64,000 nucleotides of DNA from assembly GCF_001921865.1 (NCBI RefSeq), contig NZ_MSCT01000020.1:248001-312000 (forward strand), given 5' to 3'. The notes beneath the pieces were generated by a model. It worked only from the letters and a program-made list of their open reading frames with translations. It was not told where the DNA came from and searched no databases. Both the position numbers and the translations under genes were made by a program. Numbering within the stretch: the stretch's first letter is position 1; the number at the start of each line of letters is the position of its first letter. Below are positions 18,011-26,399 of the stretch, one piece after another. The DNA comes from Pseudomonas chlororaphis (GTDB taxonomy: Bacteria > Pseudomonadota > Gammaproteobacteria > Pseudomonadales > Pseudomonadaceae).

Positions 18011-19009
18011 ATGTCTAACCAAACCTCCACGCCCTTGCGGCGCGTCAGCATCCTGGCGATCGACCGCGTTTTCGCCTCCACCCTCATGCAAGCCAAGGAC
18101 TTCTTCCACCTGGCCAGCCTGCGCTACGGCAAGCAGCTGGGCCATGGCCTGACCCCGGCCTTCGAAACCCGCCTCGTCAGTCCCGACGCAAAGCCAGTGT
18201 GCAGTTTCAGCGACGTGATCCTGCCGGTGGACGGCGCCCTGGGCGATACCGACGTGATCATCCTCCCGGCGTTCTGGGACGATTTCGAAACGCTCTGCCA
18301 GCGTTATCCGCAGATCCTGCCCTGGCTGCGCCAACAGCATGCCCGTGGCGCCGTGCTCTGCGGCGAAGCCACTGGGGTGTTCTGGCTCGCCGAAGCCGGG
18401 CTGCTCGACGGTAAGGAAGCCACCACCTACTGGCGTTTCTTCAATGCCTTCAGCGAGCGGTTCCCCAAGGTCCAGCTCAACCAGGACAAGCACCTGACCG
18501 ACGCCGACAACCTGTATTGCGCCGGCGGCACCACCTCGGCCTGCGACCTGTATATCTACCTGATCGAACGCTTCTGCGGCGCCAACGTTGCCCAGGCCGT
18601 GGCCCGCGACATCCTCTATGAAGTGCAGCGCAGCTATTCTCCGGGCCGTATCGGCTTCGGCGGCCAGAAGCTGCATCAGGACGTGATCATCCTGCAGATC
18701 CAGCATTGGCTCGAAGAGCACTTCGCCGACAAGTTCCGCTTCGAGGACGTGGCCCGCGAACACGGCATGAGCATCCGCAATTTCATGCGCCGCTTCCAGA
18801 CCGCCACTGGCGACAAGCCGCTGCACTACCTGCAACGCCTGCGCATCGAAACCGCCAAGGGCCTGCTCTCCGGGTCGCGCAAAAGCATCAAGACCATCAG
18901 CTACGAGGTCGGCTACGACGATGCGAGCTTCTTCGCCCGCCTGTTCCGCCAGCACACCGAACTGTCGCCGAACCAGTACCGGCAGCAGTTTCACCAACAA
19001 GCCGCGTAA
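18011..19009 (+). CDS. GlxA-family AraC transcriptional regulator (DJ-1/PfpI + HTH)
   Basis: The 332-aa product has an N-terminal class-I amidotransferase-like domain (about 10-190) with the nucleophile-elbow-like stretch GAVLCGEATGVFWLAEAGLLDG. The AraC DNA-binding domain (about 225-330) has two HTHs, including FEDVAREHGMSIRNFMRRFQTATG and KTISYEVGYDDASFFARLFRQHTELSPNQYR. Relatives respond to small molecules such as quaternary amines; the ligand here is unknown. It is divergent from the acyl-CoA dehydrogenase with 145 bases between starts. Confidence 0.9.
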   Translation: MSNQTSTPLRRVSILAIDRVFASTLMQAKDFFHLASLRYGKQLGHGLTPAFETRLVSPDAKPVCSFSDVILPVDGALGDTDVIILPAFWDDFETLCQRYPQILPWLRQQHARGAVLCGEATGVFWLAEAGLLDGKEATTYWRFFNAFSERFPKVQLNQDKHLTDADNLYCAGGTTSACDLYIYLIERFCGANVAQAVARDILYEVQRSYSPGRIGFGGQKLHQDVIILQIQHWLEEHFADKFRFEDVAREHGMSIRNFMRRFQTATGDKPLHYLQRLRIETAKGLLSGSRKSIKTISYEVGYDDASFFARLFRQHTELSPNQYRQQFHQQAA

Positions 19010-19012
19010 ATG

Positions 19013-19045
19013 AAAAAGGGCCTGCAATGCAGGCCCTTCTTTTTA
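19013..19045. terminator. Bidirectional terminator
   Basis: The near-perfect stem AAGGGCCTGCA/TGCAGGCCCTT has an A-run before and T-run after, between the convergent GlxA-type regulator gene and zapE. Confidence 0.88.
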
Positions 19046-19057
19046 TCTGGCTGCCCC

Positions 19058-20152
19058 TTAAGGCTTGTGCGCCCGCGAAAGAAACTCGTGGGACTGCATT
19101 TCCAACAGGCGGCTGAGGGTACGCTGGAACTCGAACGTCAGGCGGCCGCCGGTGTACAAGTCCTTGAGTTCGACCTCGGCGGAAATGATCAGCTTGACGT
19201 TACGGTCGTAGAACTCGTCGACCATGTTGATGAAGCGCCGGGCGATGTCGTCGGTGGCGACGCTCATCTGCTCGACACCACTGACCAGCACGGCATGGAA
19301 GATCTTGCCCAGTTCGATGTAGTCGTTCTGGCTGCGCGGGCCGTCGCACAGTTCGCGGAAGTCGAACCAGGCCACGTCGTCGCAGGTGCGCAGGGCACGG
19401 ATTTCGCGGTTTTCGACGATCAGCACATCGTTTTCCACGGCCTGGGTGCATTCCGGCGTCAGCGCGCGAAAGCTCTTGCGCAGGCTTTCGTGAGCCACTT
19501 CATCCAGTGGGAAGTGGAACAGCTCGGCCTGCTCCAGGTGACGCAGGCGGTAGTCGACGCCGCTGTCGACGTTGACGATCTCGGTGTGCTGCTTGATCAG
19601 CGCGATGGCCGGCAGGAAACGCGCGCGTTGCAGGCCGTCCTTGTACAGACCGTCCGGCACGATGTTCGAGGTGGCCACCAGGGTCACGCCGTTCTTGAAC
19701 AACTCTTCCATCAGCGTGCCGAGGATCATGGCATCGGTGATATCGGACACGAAGAACTCGTCGAAGCAGATCACCCGGGCCTCGTCGGCGAAGCGCTTGG
19801 CGATGATGGTCAGCGGGTTCTTCTCGCCGCCCAGGGTCTTCATCTCTTCGTGCACGCGCTTCATGAAGCGGTGGAAGTGAGTCCGGACCTTCTGCTTGAA
19901 CGGCAGGGCTTCAAAGAAGGTATCGACCAGATACGTCTTGCCACGCCCCACGCCACCCCAGAAATACAGGCCCTTGACCGGCGCCTGGTCTTTCTTGCCA
20001 AACAGCTTGCCCAGCAGGCCCGGCTTGTTGTTCGACGCTGCGATCAGGTCGTCGTACAGGCGCTGCAAATGACGCACGGCGGTTTCCTGCGCGGCGTCGT
20101 GGAAGAACTCCGGGCGTTTCAGATCAGCTTGGTATCGTTCTAGGGGCGTCAT
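19058..20152 (-). CDS. zapE: ZapE, AFG1-like cell-division ATPase
   Basis: Cytoplasmic AAA-like ATPase that in E. coli associates with the Z ring late in division. The 364-aa product starts MTPLERYQADLKRPEFFHDAAQETAV. It has a Walker A loop LYFWGGVGRGKTYLVDTFF near residues 67-80, a Walker B VICFDEFFVSDITDAMIL, and ends in the family core DEFYDRNVKLIISAEVELKDLYTGGRL. It is a single gene, separated from trpS by a terminator. Confidence 0.94.
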   Translation of the reverse strand: MTPLERYQADLKRPEFFHDAAQETAVRHLQRLYDDLIAASNNKPGLLGKLFGKKDQAPVKGLYFWGGVGRGKTYLVDTFFEALPFKQKVRTHFHRFMKRVHEEMKTLGGEKNPLTIIAKRFADEARVICFDEFFVSDITDAMILGTLMEELFKNGVTLVATSNIVPDGLYKDGLQRARFLPAIALIKQHTEIVNVDSGVDYRLRHLEQAELFHFPLDEVAHESLRKSFRALTPECTQAVENDVLIVENREIRALRTCDDVAWFDFRELCDGPRSQNDYIELGKIFHAVLVSGVEQMSVATDDIARRFINMVDEFYDRNVKLIISAEVELKDLYTGGRLTFEFQRTLSRLLEMQSHEFLSRAHKP

Positions 20153-20171
20153 AATTCGTTAGCAAGGCAAC

Positions 20172-20203
20172 AAAAACGGGCCGTCACTGTAGCGACGGCC
20201 CTT
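20172..20203 (-). terminator. Intrinsic terminator after trpS
   Basis: The stem GGGCCGTCGC/GTGACGGCCC is followed by GTTTTTG on the minus strand, 37 bases after the trpS stop. Confidence 0.75.
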
Positions 20204-20239
20204 GAGAATGGCAATCAGCCCTTGGTCGGGAGATTGCGG

Positions 20240-21595
20240 TTAGTCCTGCGCGGGCGCCAGGGCAAGGCGCAGCGCATCGATCGCCGCGTCGCGACTGGCG
20301 GCGTCGGCAAAGGCCGGGCTGTCGGCCACGCACTCGCCTTCCAGCCAGACGCTGAAACTCAGGGCCTCGCTGCGCAGATCCAGTGCCTGGCCGGCTTGTA
20401 GCTGCTTGGTCACGACGCCGGCGGCCTTGCCATCGGCGAAGTGACGCGACAGCAGCAATTGCTCGCCATCGGCGGCCAGCAAGCGGAAACGGAAGCTGCC
20501 GTCGTCTTCGCGGAAGCTGACGAAACGCGCCGCCTTGGTTGCTTTCTTCTTGGTGGTCGCCGCCACTTGTACCTGGTTGACGAATGAGCGCAGGCCCACG
20601 GCTTCGCGCAACTCATTGAGGAACGGGGTGGCCACGGCACGGGCTTTCTTGGCGCCGGCCTGGAGGATGTCTTCCAGGTCCGAAGGACGCTCGATCAATT
20701 GGTGATAACGCTCGCGCGCCTCGCCCAGTTCGTTGTCCAGCAGCGTGAAGAGACGGTTCTTCGCCTCGCCCCAACCCAGGCCCTGCAACAATTCGCTGCG
20801 GAATTCGGCAGCCTGGGCCGGCGTTGCGAACGCCTGGTACAGGGTGAACAGGTGGGCGCTGTCCGGGTCCTTGGCTTCGCCAGGCGCGCGCGAGTCGGTG
20901 ACGATGCGCGAGATCGCGTCCTTCATGTCCTTGGCGCTGCTGAACAACGGGATGGTGTTGTCATAGCTCTTGGACATCTTGCGGCCATCGAGGCCCGGCA
21001 AGGTGGCGACGCTCTCTTCGATCAGCGCTTCGGGCAGGGTGAAGAACTCCTTGCCCTGGCCGAACAGGTGGTTGAAACGCTGACCGATGTCGCGAGCCAT
21101 TTCCACGTGCTGGATCTGATCGCGACCGACCGGCACCTGGTGCGCGTTGAACATCAGGATGTCCGCGGCCATCAGTACCGGGTAGCTGTACAGGCCCATG
21201 GTGATACCGGCGTCCGGGTCTTCGCCGGCCTCGACGTTTTTATCCACCGACGCCTTATAGGCGTGGGCGCGGTTGAGCAGGCCCTTGGCGGCCACGCAGG
21301 TCAGCAGCCAGGTCAGCTCGGGGATTTCCGGGATGTCCGACTGGCGATAGAACGTCACGCGCTCCACATCCAGGCCACCGGCCAGCCAGGTCGCAGCGAT
21401 TTCCAGGCGCGAGCGCTGGATACGCAGCGGATCGTCGCACTTGATCAGGGCGTGATAGTCGGCCAGAAAGTAGAACGAGTCGGCATTGCTGTCGCGGCTA
21501 GCGAGGATCGCCGGGCGGATGGCGCCGGCGTAGTTGCCCAGGTGCGGTGTGCCGGTGGTGGTGATGCCGGTGAGGATGCGCGTACGAGTAGTCAT
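20240..21595 (-). CDS. trpS: Tryptophanyl-tRNA synthetase with C-terminal extension
   Basis: Class I synthetase that charges tRNA-Trp. It starts MTTRTRILTGITTTGTPHLGNYAGAIRPA, giving the HIGH-type motif HLGN; the KMSKS motif is in GLDGRKMSKSYDN near residue 200. At 451 aa it is about 115 residues longer than the compact type. The extra C-terminal part follows residue about 335 (QVQVAATTKKKATKAARFVSFRED) and looks like a small beta-rich domain. A GTG/other start upstream would add only eight residues. Confidence 0.95.
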   Translation of the reverse strand: MTTRTRILTGITTTGTPHLGNYAGAIRPAILASRDSNADSFYFLADYHALIKCDDPLRIQRSRLEIAATWLAGGLDVERVTFYRQSDIPEIPELTWLLTCVAAKGLLNRAHAYKASVDKNVEAGEDPDAGITMGLYSYPVLMAADILMFNAHQVPVGRDQIQHVEMARDIGQRFNHLFGQGKEFFTLPEALIEESVATLPGLDGRKMSKSYDNTIPLFSSAKDMKDAISRIVTDSRAPGEAKDPDSAHLFTLYQAFATPAQAAEFRSELLQGLGWGEAKNRLFTLLDNELGEARERYHQLIERPSDLEDILQAGAKKARAVATPFLNELREAVGLRSFVNQVQVAATTKKKATKAARFVSFREDDGSFRFRLLAADGEQLLLSRHFADGKAAGVVTKQLQAGQALDLRSEALSFSVWLEGECVADSPAFADAASRDAAIDALRLALAPAQD

Positions 21596-21619
21596 GGGTA
21601 ATCGCTTATCAGACTGCAA

Positions 21620-22249
21620 TCAATTCGAGAGTCGCGGCAGCAGCAGATCCTTGAGATCGGTGAGCTTGCCATGAAAAAAGTGCCCGCATTCTGCCACTTT
21701 CAGCAGCTCATGGGGGCGTTCAAGCGCGTCGGACCAGTCGTAGACCAACTGTGGGTCGACCACTTCGTCGGTTTCCGGCTGGATCAGGGTCAGCGGGCAG
21801 TTCTGCGGCAGCAGGTCGGTATCGCGCAAACGCATCACGGCCGCGGCGACCATGAACAGGTGCTTGAGCTGTTCACCCTGGGCTTCCAGGCGCCCGCCGA
21901 GGCTGGCGGCGACGAAACCGCCGAAAGAGAAACCCAGCAAGGTCATCGGCAGTTCCGGATGTTTGGCCCGCAGCCATTCGGCCGCCGCCTGGGCATCGTC
22001 GACTTCACCGCTGCCCATGTCATGGCTGCCTTCGCTGGCGCCGACGCCACGGTAGTTGAAACGCAACGTGATCAGACCGGCATCGCGCGCCGTGCGTTGC
22101 AGGGTCGAGACCACCTTGTTGAGCATGGTGCCGCCCTGCACCGGGTTCGGATGGCAGATCAGCGCCACGCCGCGGGCGTCGGCGACCTCCAGGTAAAGGG
22201 CTTCCAGTTGGCCGACCGGGCCGGCAATCACTACGGGGGTTTCACGCAT
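21620..22249 (-). CDS. Alpha/beta hydrolase of unknown substrate
   Basis: Compact 209-aa hydrolase starting MRETPVVIAGPVGQLEALYLEV. It has an oxyanion-hole segment ALICHPNPVQGGTMLNKVV, the nucleophile elbow GFSFGGFVAASLG (Ser near residue 113), Asp in LIQPETDEVVDPQLVYDWSD and His in CGHFFHGKLTDL, a full Ser-Asp-His triad. It resembles the dienelactone-hydrolase-like esterases common next to trpS/zapE in Pseudomonas. The trpS start lies 24 bases beyond its stop, so the two are probably co-transcribed. Confidence 0.88.
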   Translation of the reverse strand: MRETPVVIAGPVGQLEALYLEVADARGVALICHPNPVQGGTMLNKVVSTLQRTARDAGLITLRFNYRGVGASEGSHDMGSGEVDDAQAAAEWLRAKHPELPMTLLGFSFGGFVAASLGGRLEAQGEQLKHLFMVAAAVMRLRDTDLLPQNCPLTLIQPETDEVVDPQLVYDWSDALERPHELLKVAECGHFFHGKLTDLKDLLLPRLSN

Positions 22250-22393
22250 AAGCAAGGAAGGAACTCCGTGACCTCGAATCGGGTCGACTCGTCTAGCCAA
22301 TTGTCTGTGCCAATCTATTGCGAGTGAATCGCGGTATACAGCGCAGGTTCGAGCCGTTAACGTAAAGCAAAGCCGTTTATAGAGGAAGGACTC

Positions 22394-22828
22394 GTGGAAC
22401 ACTCGCTCTTAGTTTGGTTGTTGCCGACTCTTGCCCTGATCGCGGGTGTCGCCATTGGATTTCTGGTCGCTCGCCTGCTGCCGAATGCCGCGCCTAACAG
22501 CACGCAACGTCAGCTGGATGATATTCAGGAACGTTTTGACAGCTATCAGAACGAAGTGGTCACCCACTTCAACAGCACCGCTACGCTGGTGAAAAAACTC
22601 ACTCAAAGCTATCAGGAAGTGCAGGACCATCTCGCCGAGGGCGCCAACCGCCTGGCCCTGGACGAGCAGACCCGCCAACGCCTGCTGGCCGCGCTGCACT
22701 CCGACTCGGTGCAGGCTCCACGGGAACGCCTGACGCCGCCACGCGACCAGGAACCGCCACGGGACTACGCGCCCAAGTCGCCGAACGCGCCTGGCATGCT
22801 CGACGAGCACTACGGCCTGAAGAAGTAA
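22394..22828 (+). CDS. YhcB/ZapG-like inner-membrane protein (DUF1043)
   Basis: The 144-aa product has one N-terminal membrane helix (LLVWLLPTLALIAGVAIGFLVARLL) followed by a cytoplasmic helical/coiled-coil region (RQLDDIQERFDSYQNEVVTHFNSTATLVKKLTQSYQEVQDHL) and a Pro-rich tail. This is the DUF1043 layout. E. coli YhcB (ZapG) affects division and envelope synthesis and lies near other division genes. The start is GTG with AGAGGAAGGA upstream. Confidence 0.9.
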   Translation: MEHSLLVWLLPTLALIAGVAIGFLVARLLPNAAPNSTQRQLDDIQERFDSYQNEVVTHFNSTATLVKKLTQSYQEVQDHLAEGANRLALDEQTRQRLLAALHSDSVQAPRERLTPPRDQEPPRDYAPKSPNAPGMLDEHYGLKK

Positions 22829-22846
22829 GCACGTTCCAGACGCCGT

Positions 22847-22885
22847 AAAAAAGCCCGCCCGATCACTGATCGGGCGGGCTTTTTC
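22847..22885. terminator. Bidirectional terminator
   Basis: A 13-bp perfect stem (AGCCCGCCCGATC/GATCGGGCGGGCT) with A-run and T-run separates the convergent yhcB-type gene and the OmpA-type lipoprotein gene. Confidence 0.92.
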
Positions 22886-22909
22886 ATGCCTGGGGTTCAG
22901 CCGGGCGGG

Positions 22910-23635
22910 TTACGGGTACTGCTGGTAGGTCTGGCCCTGAGGCTGCTGGTACTGCTGGCCGGGGATCGCCTTGAGGTTCACTTCCACGCGACGGTTCTGC
23001 GCGCGGCCATTGACGTCGCCGTTGCTGGCGATCGGGTTATCCGGACCGGCGCCACGGGCCGACAGGTTGGCGCCGCTGACCCCTTGCGAGGTCAGGTAGG
23101 TCGCCACGCTCTGGGCCCGACGCTGGGACAGGTCCATGTTGTGCTGGCGGCTGCCGGTGCTGTCGGTGTAGCCGACGATCTCGATCTGGTTCTGGTTGAA
23201 CTCCTTGAGGGAGTTGGCCAGGTTGTTCAGCGGCTGATAGAAGCTTGGGGCGATGTTCGCCGAGTCGGTGGCGAAGGTGATGTTGCCCGGCATGATCAGC
23301 TTGATCTGATCGCCCTGGCGCTGAACTTCGACCCCGGTATTGGCCATGCTGGCACGCAGTTTCTTTTCCTGCTGGTCGGCGTAGTAGCCGTAGCCGGCGG
23401 CGGAAGCGCCCACCACCGCAGCGCCAATCAGCGCGCCCTTGCCACGGTTGTTGTGGTCGATGGCGGCACCGGCCAGCGCACCGGCCAAGGCCCCCAGGCC
23501 ACCGTATTTCGCAGTTTTGCTCATGCCCGTGGAGCCGTCGGCCTGCCCCTGATTGTCATAAGGGTTAGGCGAAGCACAGCCGGACAACAAGGCCACAGCG
23601 GTAGCGACAACGATCAAACGACGCGAGGTGAACAT
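22910..23635 (-). CDS. OmpA-family lipoprotein with glycine-zipper domain (YiaD-like)
   Basis: The 241-aa lipoprotein has lipobox LLSGC (Cys near residue 19). A glycine-rich zipper (GGLGALAGALAGAAIDHNNRG) lies at about residues 48-90, and a C-terminal OmpA peptidoglycan-binding domain at about 115-220 (IEIVGYTDSTGSRQHNMDLSQRRAQSVATYL). The tail is Gln/Pro/Tyr rich. It would link the outer membrane to peptidoglycan. I start it at the ATG giving a clean signal peptide (MFTSRRLIVVATAVALL). Confidence 0.92.
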   Translation of the reverse strand: MFTSRRLIVVATAVALLSGCASPNPYDNQGQADGSTGMSKTAKYGGLGALAGALAGAAIDHNNRGKGALIGAAVVGASAAGYGYYADQQEKKLRASMANTGVEVQRQGDQIKLIMPGNITFATDSANIAPSFYQPLNNLANSLKEFNQNQIEIVGYTDSTGSRQHNMDLSQRRAQSVATYLTSQGVSGANLSARGAGPDNPIASNGDVNGRAQNRRVEVNLKAIPGQQYQQPQGQTYQQYP

Positions 23636-23749
23636 GGAGAAGCTCCTACTTTTTACATTCTGTGATGCAGCGGACGTTGGCAACAGACCTTTGCTGGCGT
23701 TGGAACACGGCCAATGACAAAAATTCCGTGAAACTTCTGACAGCAAAGG

Positions 23750-24394
23750 TCAGGCCCTGACGAAAGGATTCTCACGCATTTCATCGCCCAGACGGGTGTC
23801 CGGACCATGCCCGGCCACCACGATAGCGTCCTCGTCGAGGGTGTACAGGCGTTGCTTGATCGAACGCACGATAGTGGCCTGGTCGCCACCCCACAGGTCC
23901 GTGCGCCCTACCCCTCGTTTGAACAGGGTGTCACCGGCAATCAGCAGCTTAGCCTCTGCGAACCAGAAGCTCATGGAACCCGGTGTATGCCCCGGCGTAT
24001 GCAGGGCCACACCGCAGCCGCAGGCCAGCTCTTCGTCGTCCGCCAGCCAGCGGTCCGGTGCCGGCACGGGCGTGTAAGGCACGCCGAACATGCCGCACTG
24101 CATTTCCAGGTTGTCCCAGAGGAACTGATCCTCCTTGTGCAGATGCAGGGTCGCGCCGGTCTTTTCCTTCATCTGCCCCGAGGCCAGGAAATGATCCAGG
24201 TGAGCGTGGGTGTGAATGATGCTCACCACCTTCAGACCCAGGGCCTCCAGGCGCGCCATGATCAGCTCGGGATTGCCGCCCGGGTCGACGACAATCGCTT
24301 TTTTCGTGACGGGGTCGCCGATGATCGTGCAGTTGCACTGCAAGGGGCCGACGGGGAAGGTTTCGCGGATAAGACGTGGCTTGGCGGTTTCCAT
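23750..24394 (-). CDS. MBL-fold hydrolase (YcbL / glyoxalase II-like)
   Basis: The 214-aa metallo-beta-lactamase-fold protein has the metal-binding HTHAHLDH motif (near residues 60-67), downstream His in LHTPGHTPGSMSFW, Asp in LLIAGDTLF and His in VVAGHGPDT. These are the ligands of a dinuclear Zn/Fe site. The closest known type is YcbL, with hydroxyacylglutathione-hydrolase-like activity; the substrate is inferred only. Confidence 0.9.
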   Translation of the reverse strand: METAKPRLIRETFPVGPLQCNCTIIGDPVTKKAIVVDPGGNPELIMARLEALGLKVVSIIHTHAHLDHFLASGQMKEKTGATLHLHKEDQFLWDNLEMQCGMFGVPYTPVPAPDRWLADDEELACGCGVALHTPGHTPGSMSFWFAEAKLLIAGDTLFKRGVGRTDLWGGDQATIVRSIKQRLYTLDEDAIVVAGHGPDTRLGDEMRENPFVRA

Positions 24395-24502
24395 GGGGTG
24401 TTCCTGAAAAATCGATGGGCCATTCTCGCACAGCTTGCCGCCAGGACTTTATCCACAGGCCACGATGGCTGCCGCCCCTCCCGAAGCGACAGCCGCTCGC
24501 TG

Positions 24503-25003
24503 TCAGAACGCCAACTGCAAGGTTTCCTCACCTTCCAGCGCCAGCAGGAACTGCTTGGCCTGCAAGCCCCCGGCAAAGCCAGTGAGGCTGCCCGAGGCGC
24601 CGATCACCCGATGGCAGGGGGCAATGATCGAGATCGGATTCCGGCCGTTGGCCGCGCCCACCGCACGCACCGCCTTGGGGCTGCCCACCTGCACGGCGAT
24701 CTGGCTGTAGCTGCGGGTTTCGCCAAAGGGAATGGTCAACAGCGCCTGCCAGACCTTGCGCTGGAACTCGGTGCCGACAAAGTCCAGCTCCAGCTCGAAA
24801 CGTTCGCGCCGGCCGGCAAAGTACTCGTTGAGTTGCCGCTCGGTTTCCAGCAGCACCGGGTGATCCTCGGCTTGCTGCAAGGGGCCGAGACGCACGCGGT
24901 TTTCCCGCTCGCATTCCCAGAGAATCGCGGCGAGTTTCGTGCCTCGGGCAACCAGGGTCAGCTGGCCGACGGGCGAGTGCATCAATTTGAATACGCAGGA
25001 CAT
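24503..25003 (-). CDS. ogt: Methylated-DNA--[protein]-cysteine S-methyltransferase
   Basis: Suicide repair protein that removes O6-alkyl groups from guanine. The 166-aa protein has the acceptor motif PCHRV (in IIAPCHRVIGASGSLTGFAGGL) and the helix-turn-helix FQRKVWQALLTIPFGETRSYSQIA. Size and lack of an Ada regulatory domain fit Ogt. It is a single gene, with a long hairpin upstream of its start. Confidence 0.93.
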   Translation of the reverse strand: MSCVFKLMHSPVGQLTLVARGTKLAAILWECERENRVRLGPLQQAEDHPVLLETERQLNEYFAGRRERFELELDFVGTEFQRKVWQALLTIPFGETRSYSQIAVQVGSPKAVRAVGAANGRNPISIIAPCHRVIGASGSLTGFAGGLQAKQFLLALEGEETLQLAF

Positions 25004-25091
25004 GCTGGGTCTCCTTTCAGTCCGCCAAGGAAGCCGGGCCCGGAACCTTGCGGTTTGTCGCCCTTTCCTCAGTACGCCTTCACTGTAAACC

Positions 25092-25133
25092 GGGGTTCAA
25101 GCGCAAGAACTTCGTTTCTTGCGCTTGAACCCC
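25092..25133. repeat. 18-bp perfect inverted repeat with 6-base CTTCGT loop
   Basis: Left arm 25092-25109 (GGGGTTCAAGCGCAAGAA) is the exact reverse complement of 25116-25133. There is no T-run on either side. It lies between the ogt start and the end of the small membrane protein gene on the same strand, so it may be a terminator, an RNA processing site or a mobile-type palindrome. Confidence 0.85.
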
Positions 25134-25168
25134 CACGGTCCATTCCGGGCGCAGGCAGGGCACCAAGG

Positions 25169-25423
25169 CTAGTCATCCTCTTCGATCAGGTAGCAATTGT
25201 CACTGCTGCTGTGCTGGCCATGAGGGGCCACGATCAATGCCCCGCGACCTTTGCCGCACTCGAGCAAAGGCACCGGCGAAAGCTCCCGCTGCTGGTCGAT
25301 GCGGGCGTTGAAGCGGACGATATAGACCCCCAGCGCAATCGACACGCAAAGAATCAGCACCAGACACAGCACCAGTTGATCGACATAGCCGGCGCTGGTG
25401 CCCTCAGAATGCATGGGCGACAT
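25169..25423 (-). CDS. Small membrane protein of unknown function
   Basis: I do not recognise this 84-aa product. It starts MSPMHSEGTSAGYVDQLV, has one membrane helix (about residues 14-36, LVLCLVLILCVSIALGVYIV), then a short soluble tail with two cysteines and an acidic end (NCYLIEEDD). GGCAGGG lies upstream of the chosen ATG, and the start overlaps the end of the preceding small gene. It sits divergent from a two-component system, so a sensor-associated role is possible but unproven. Confidence 0.6.
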   Translation of the reverse strand: MSPMHSEGTSAGYVDQLVLCLVLILCVSIALGVYIVRFNARIDQQRELSPVPLLECGKGRGALIVAPHGQHSSSDNCYLIEEDD

Positions 25424-25586
25424 AATCCGACCCTGCCGGCGCGGCGTTTTGCCCAATCAGAAACCAGCCCCAGGCCCCGCCATCCCCCAGGCGTACCAAC
25501 GATGTCCTGGCAGGCAGGACGCAGGCCATCAAACCGAAAAGAATCAGGACCAGCAGGATTCCCTTGATCACCGAAGACAGGTTCAT
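25404..25586 (-). CDS. Small hydrophobic protein of unknown function
   Basis: The 60-aa product starts MNLSSVIKGILLVLILFGLMACVLP. This is either a single membrane helix or a signal peptide with a weak lipobox (LMAC). The rest is short and Gly/Ala rich. The ribosome-binding site is weak. The last 20 bases overlap the next small gene, suggesting coupling. It is the gene directly divergent from the response regulator and separated from it by 138 bases. Confidence 0.55.
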   Translation of the reverse strand: MNLSSVIKGILLVLILFGLMACVLPARTSLVRLGDGGAWGWFLIGQNAAPAGSDYVAHAF

Positions 25587-25634
25587 AGCAGTGTCGCGCT
25601 CTGGATTAACAAGAGCGCCAGCTTAGAAAGCAGC

Positions 25635-25656
25635 GGGTTAACGCCGGGTAAACATC
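25635..25656 (+). promoter_or_regulatory. Tandem 11-bp direct repeat, candidate response-regulator operator
   Basis: GGGTTAACGCC is followed immediately by GGGTAAACATC (8 of 11 identical). An 11-bp period is typical of OmpR-family binding sites. It lies in the divergent promoter region of the small membrane protein genes and the two-component system. Confidence 0.45.
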
Positions 25657-25724
25657 GACAGAAAAGCGCCAGACTCCGCTATCCTTCGGCCCACTGAGCG
25701 ACAGAGGTTCGAGGGCACGTTTCC

Positions 25725-26399
25725 ATGCATATTCATTTGCTGCTGGTCGAGGACAACCTCGACCTGGCCAATACCGTCATTGAATACCTGGAGATCGGCG
25801 GCATCGTCTGCGACCACGCGAGCAACGGTCAAACCGGCCTCAACCTGGCGCTGAGCCAACACTACGACGTCATTCTCCTGGACATCATGCTGCCGCGGCT
25901 CAACGGCCAGCAGCTGTGCGAACAATTGCGCCAACAAGGCAGCCAGACGCCCATCCTGATGCTGACGTCGCTGGATGCCCTGTCGGACAAGCTCGCCAGT
26001 TTTTCCGCCGGGGCCGACGACTACCTGGTCAAGCCTTTCGAGCTGGCCGAGCTGGTGGCCAGGATCCGTGCCTTGAGCATGCGCCGCAGCGGCCAGACCA
26101 ACCGCCTCCAAGTGGCCGACCTGGTCATGGAACTGTCCACGCGCAAGATCAGCCGCGCCGGCCAGGAGCTACACCTCTCGCCCACCTGCTGGACCCTGCT
26201 GGAATGCCTGATGCGCGCGGGCCCCGAACCGGTCACCCGTGAACGCCTGGAAGCCAGCATCTGGGGCGACGAGCCGCCGGACAGCAACACCCTCAAGGTG
26301 CACATGCATCGCTTGCGCAAGACCGTGGACAAAGCCTTCAGCCAACCGCTGATCCACACCCTTCCCGGCGTTGGCGTACAGCTGAGGCCCTATGCGTAA
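25725..26399 (+). CDS. OmpR-family response regulator
   Basis: The 224-aa regulator has a receiver domain (about 1-115) with phosphoacceptor D53 in ILLDIMLP, acidic pocket VEDN near residue 9, switch Thr/Ser in MLTSL and K103 in LVKPF. The winged-helix DNA-binding domain (about 130-222) contains RERLEASIWGDEPPDSNTLKVHMHRLRKTVD. It overlaps the kinase gene by 8 bases, so the two are coupled. The stimulus and regulon are unknown. Confidence 0.93.
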   Translation: MHIHLLLVEDNLDLANTVIEYLEIGGIVCDHASNGQTGLNLALSQHYDVILLDIMLPRLNGQQLCEQLRQQGSQTPILMLTSLDALSDKLASFSAGADDYLVKPFELAELVARIRALSMRRSGQTNRLQVADLVMELSTRKISRAGQELHLSPTCWTLLECLMRAGPEPVTRERLEASIWGDEPPDSNTLKVHMHRLRKTVDKAFSQPLIHTLPGVGVQLRPYA

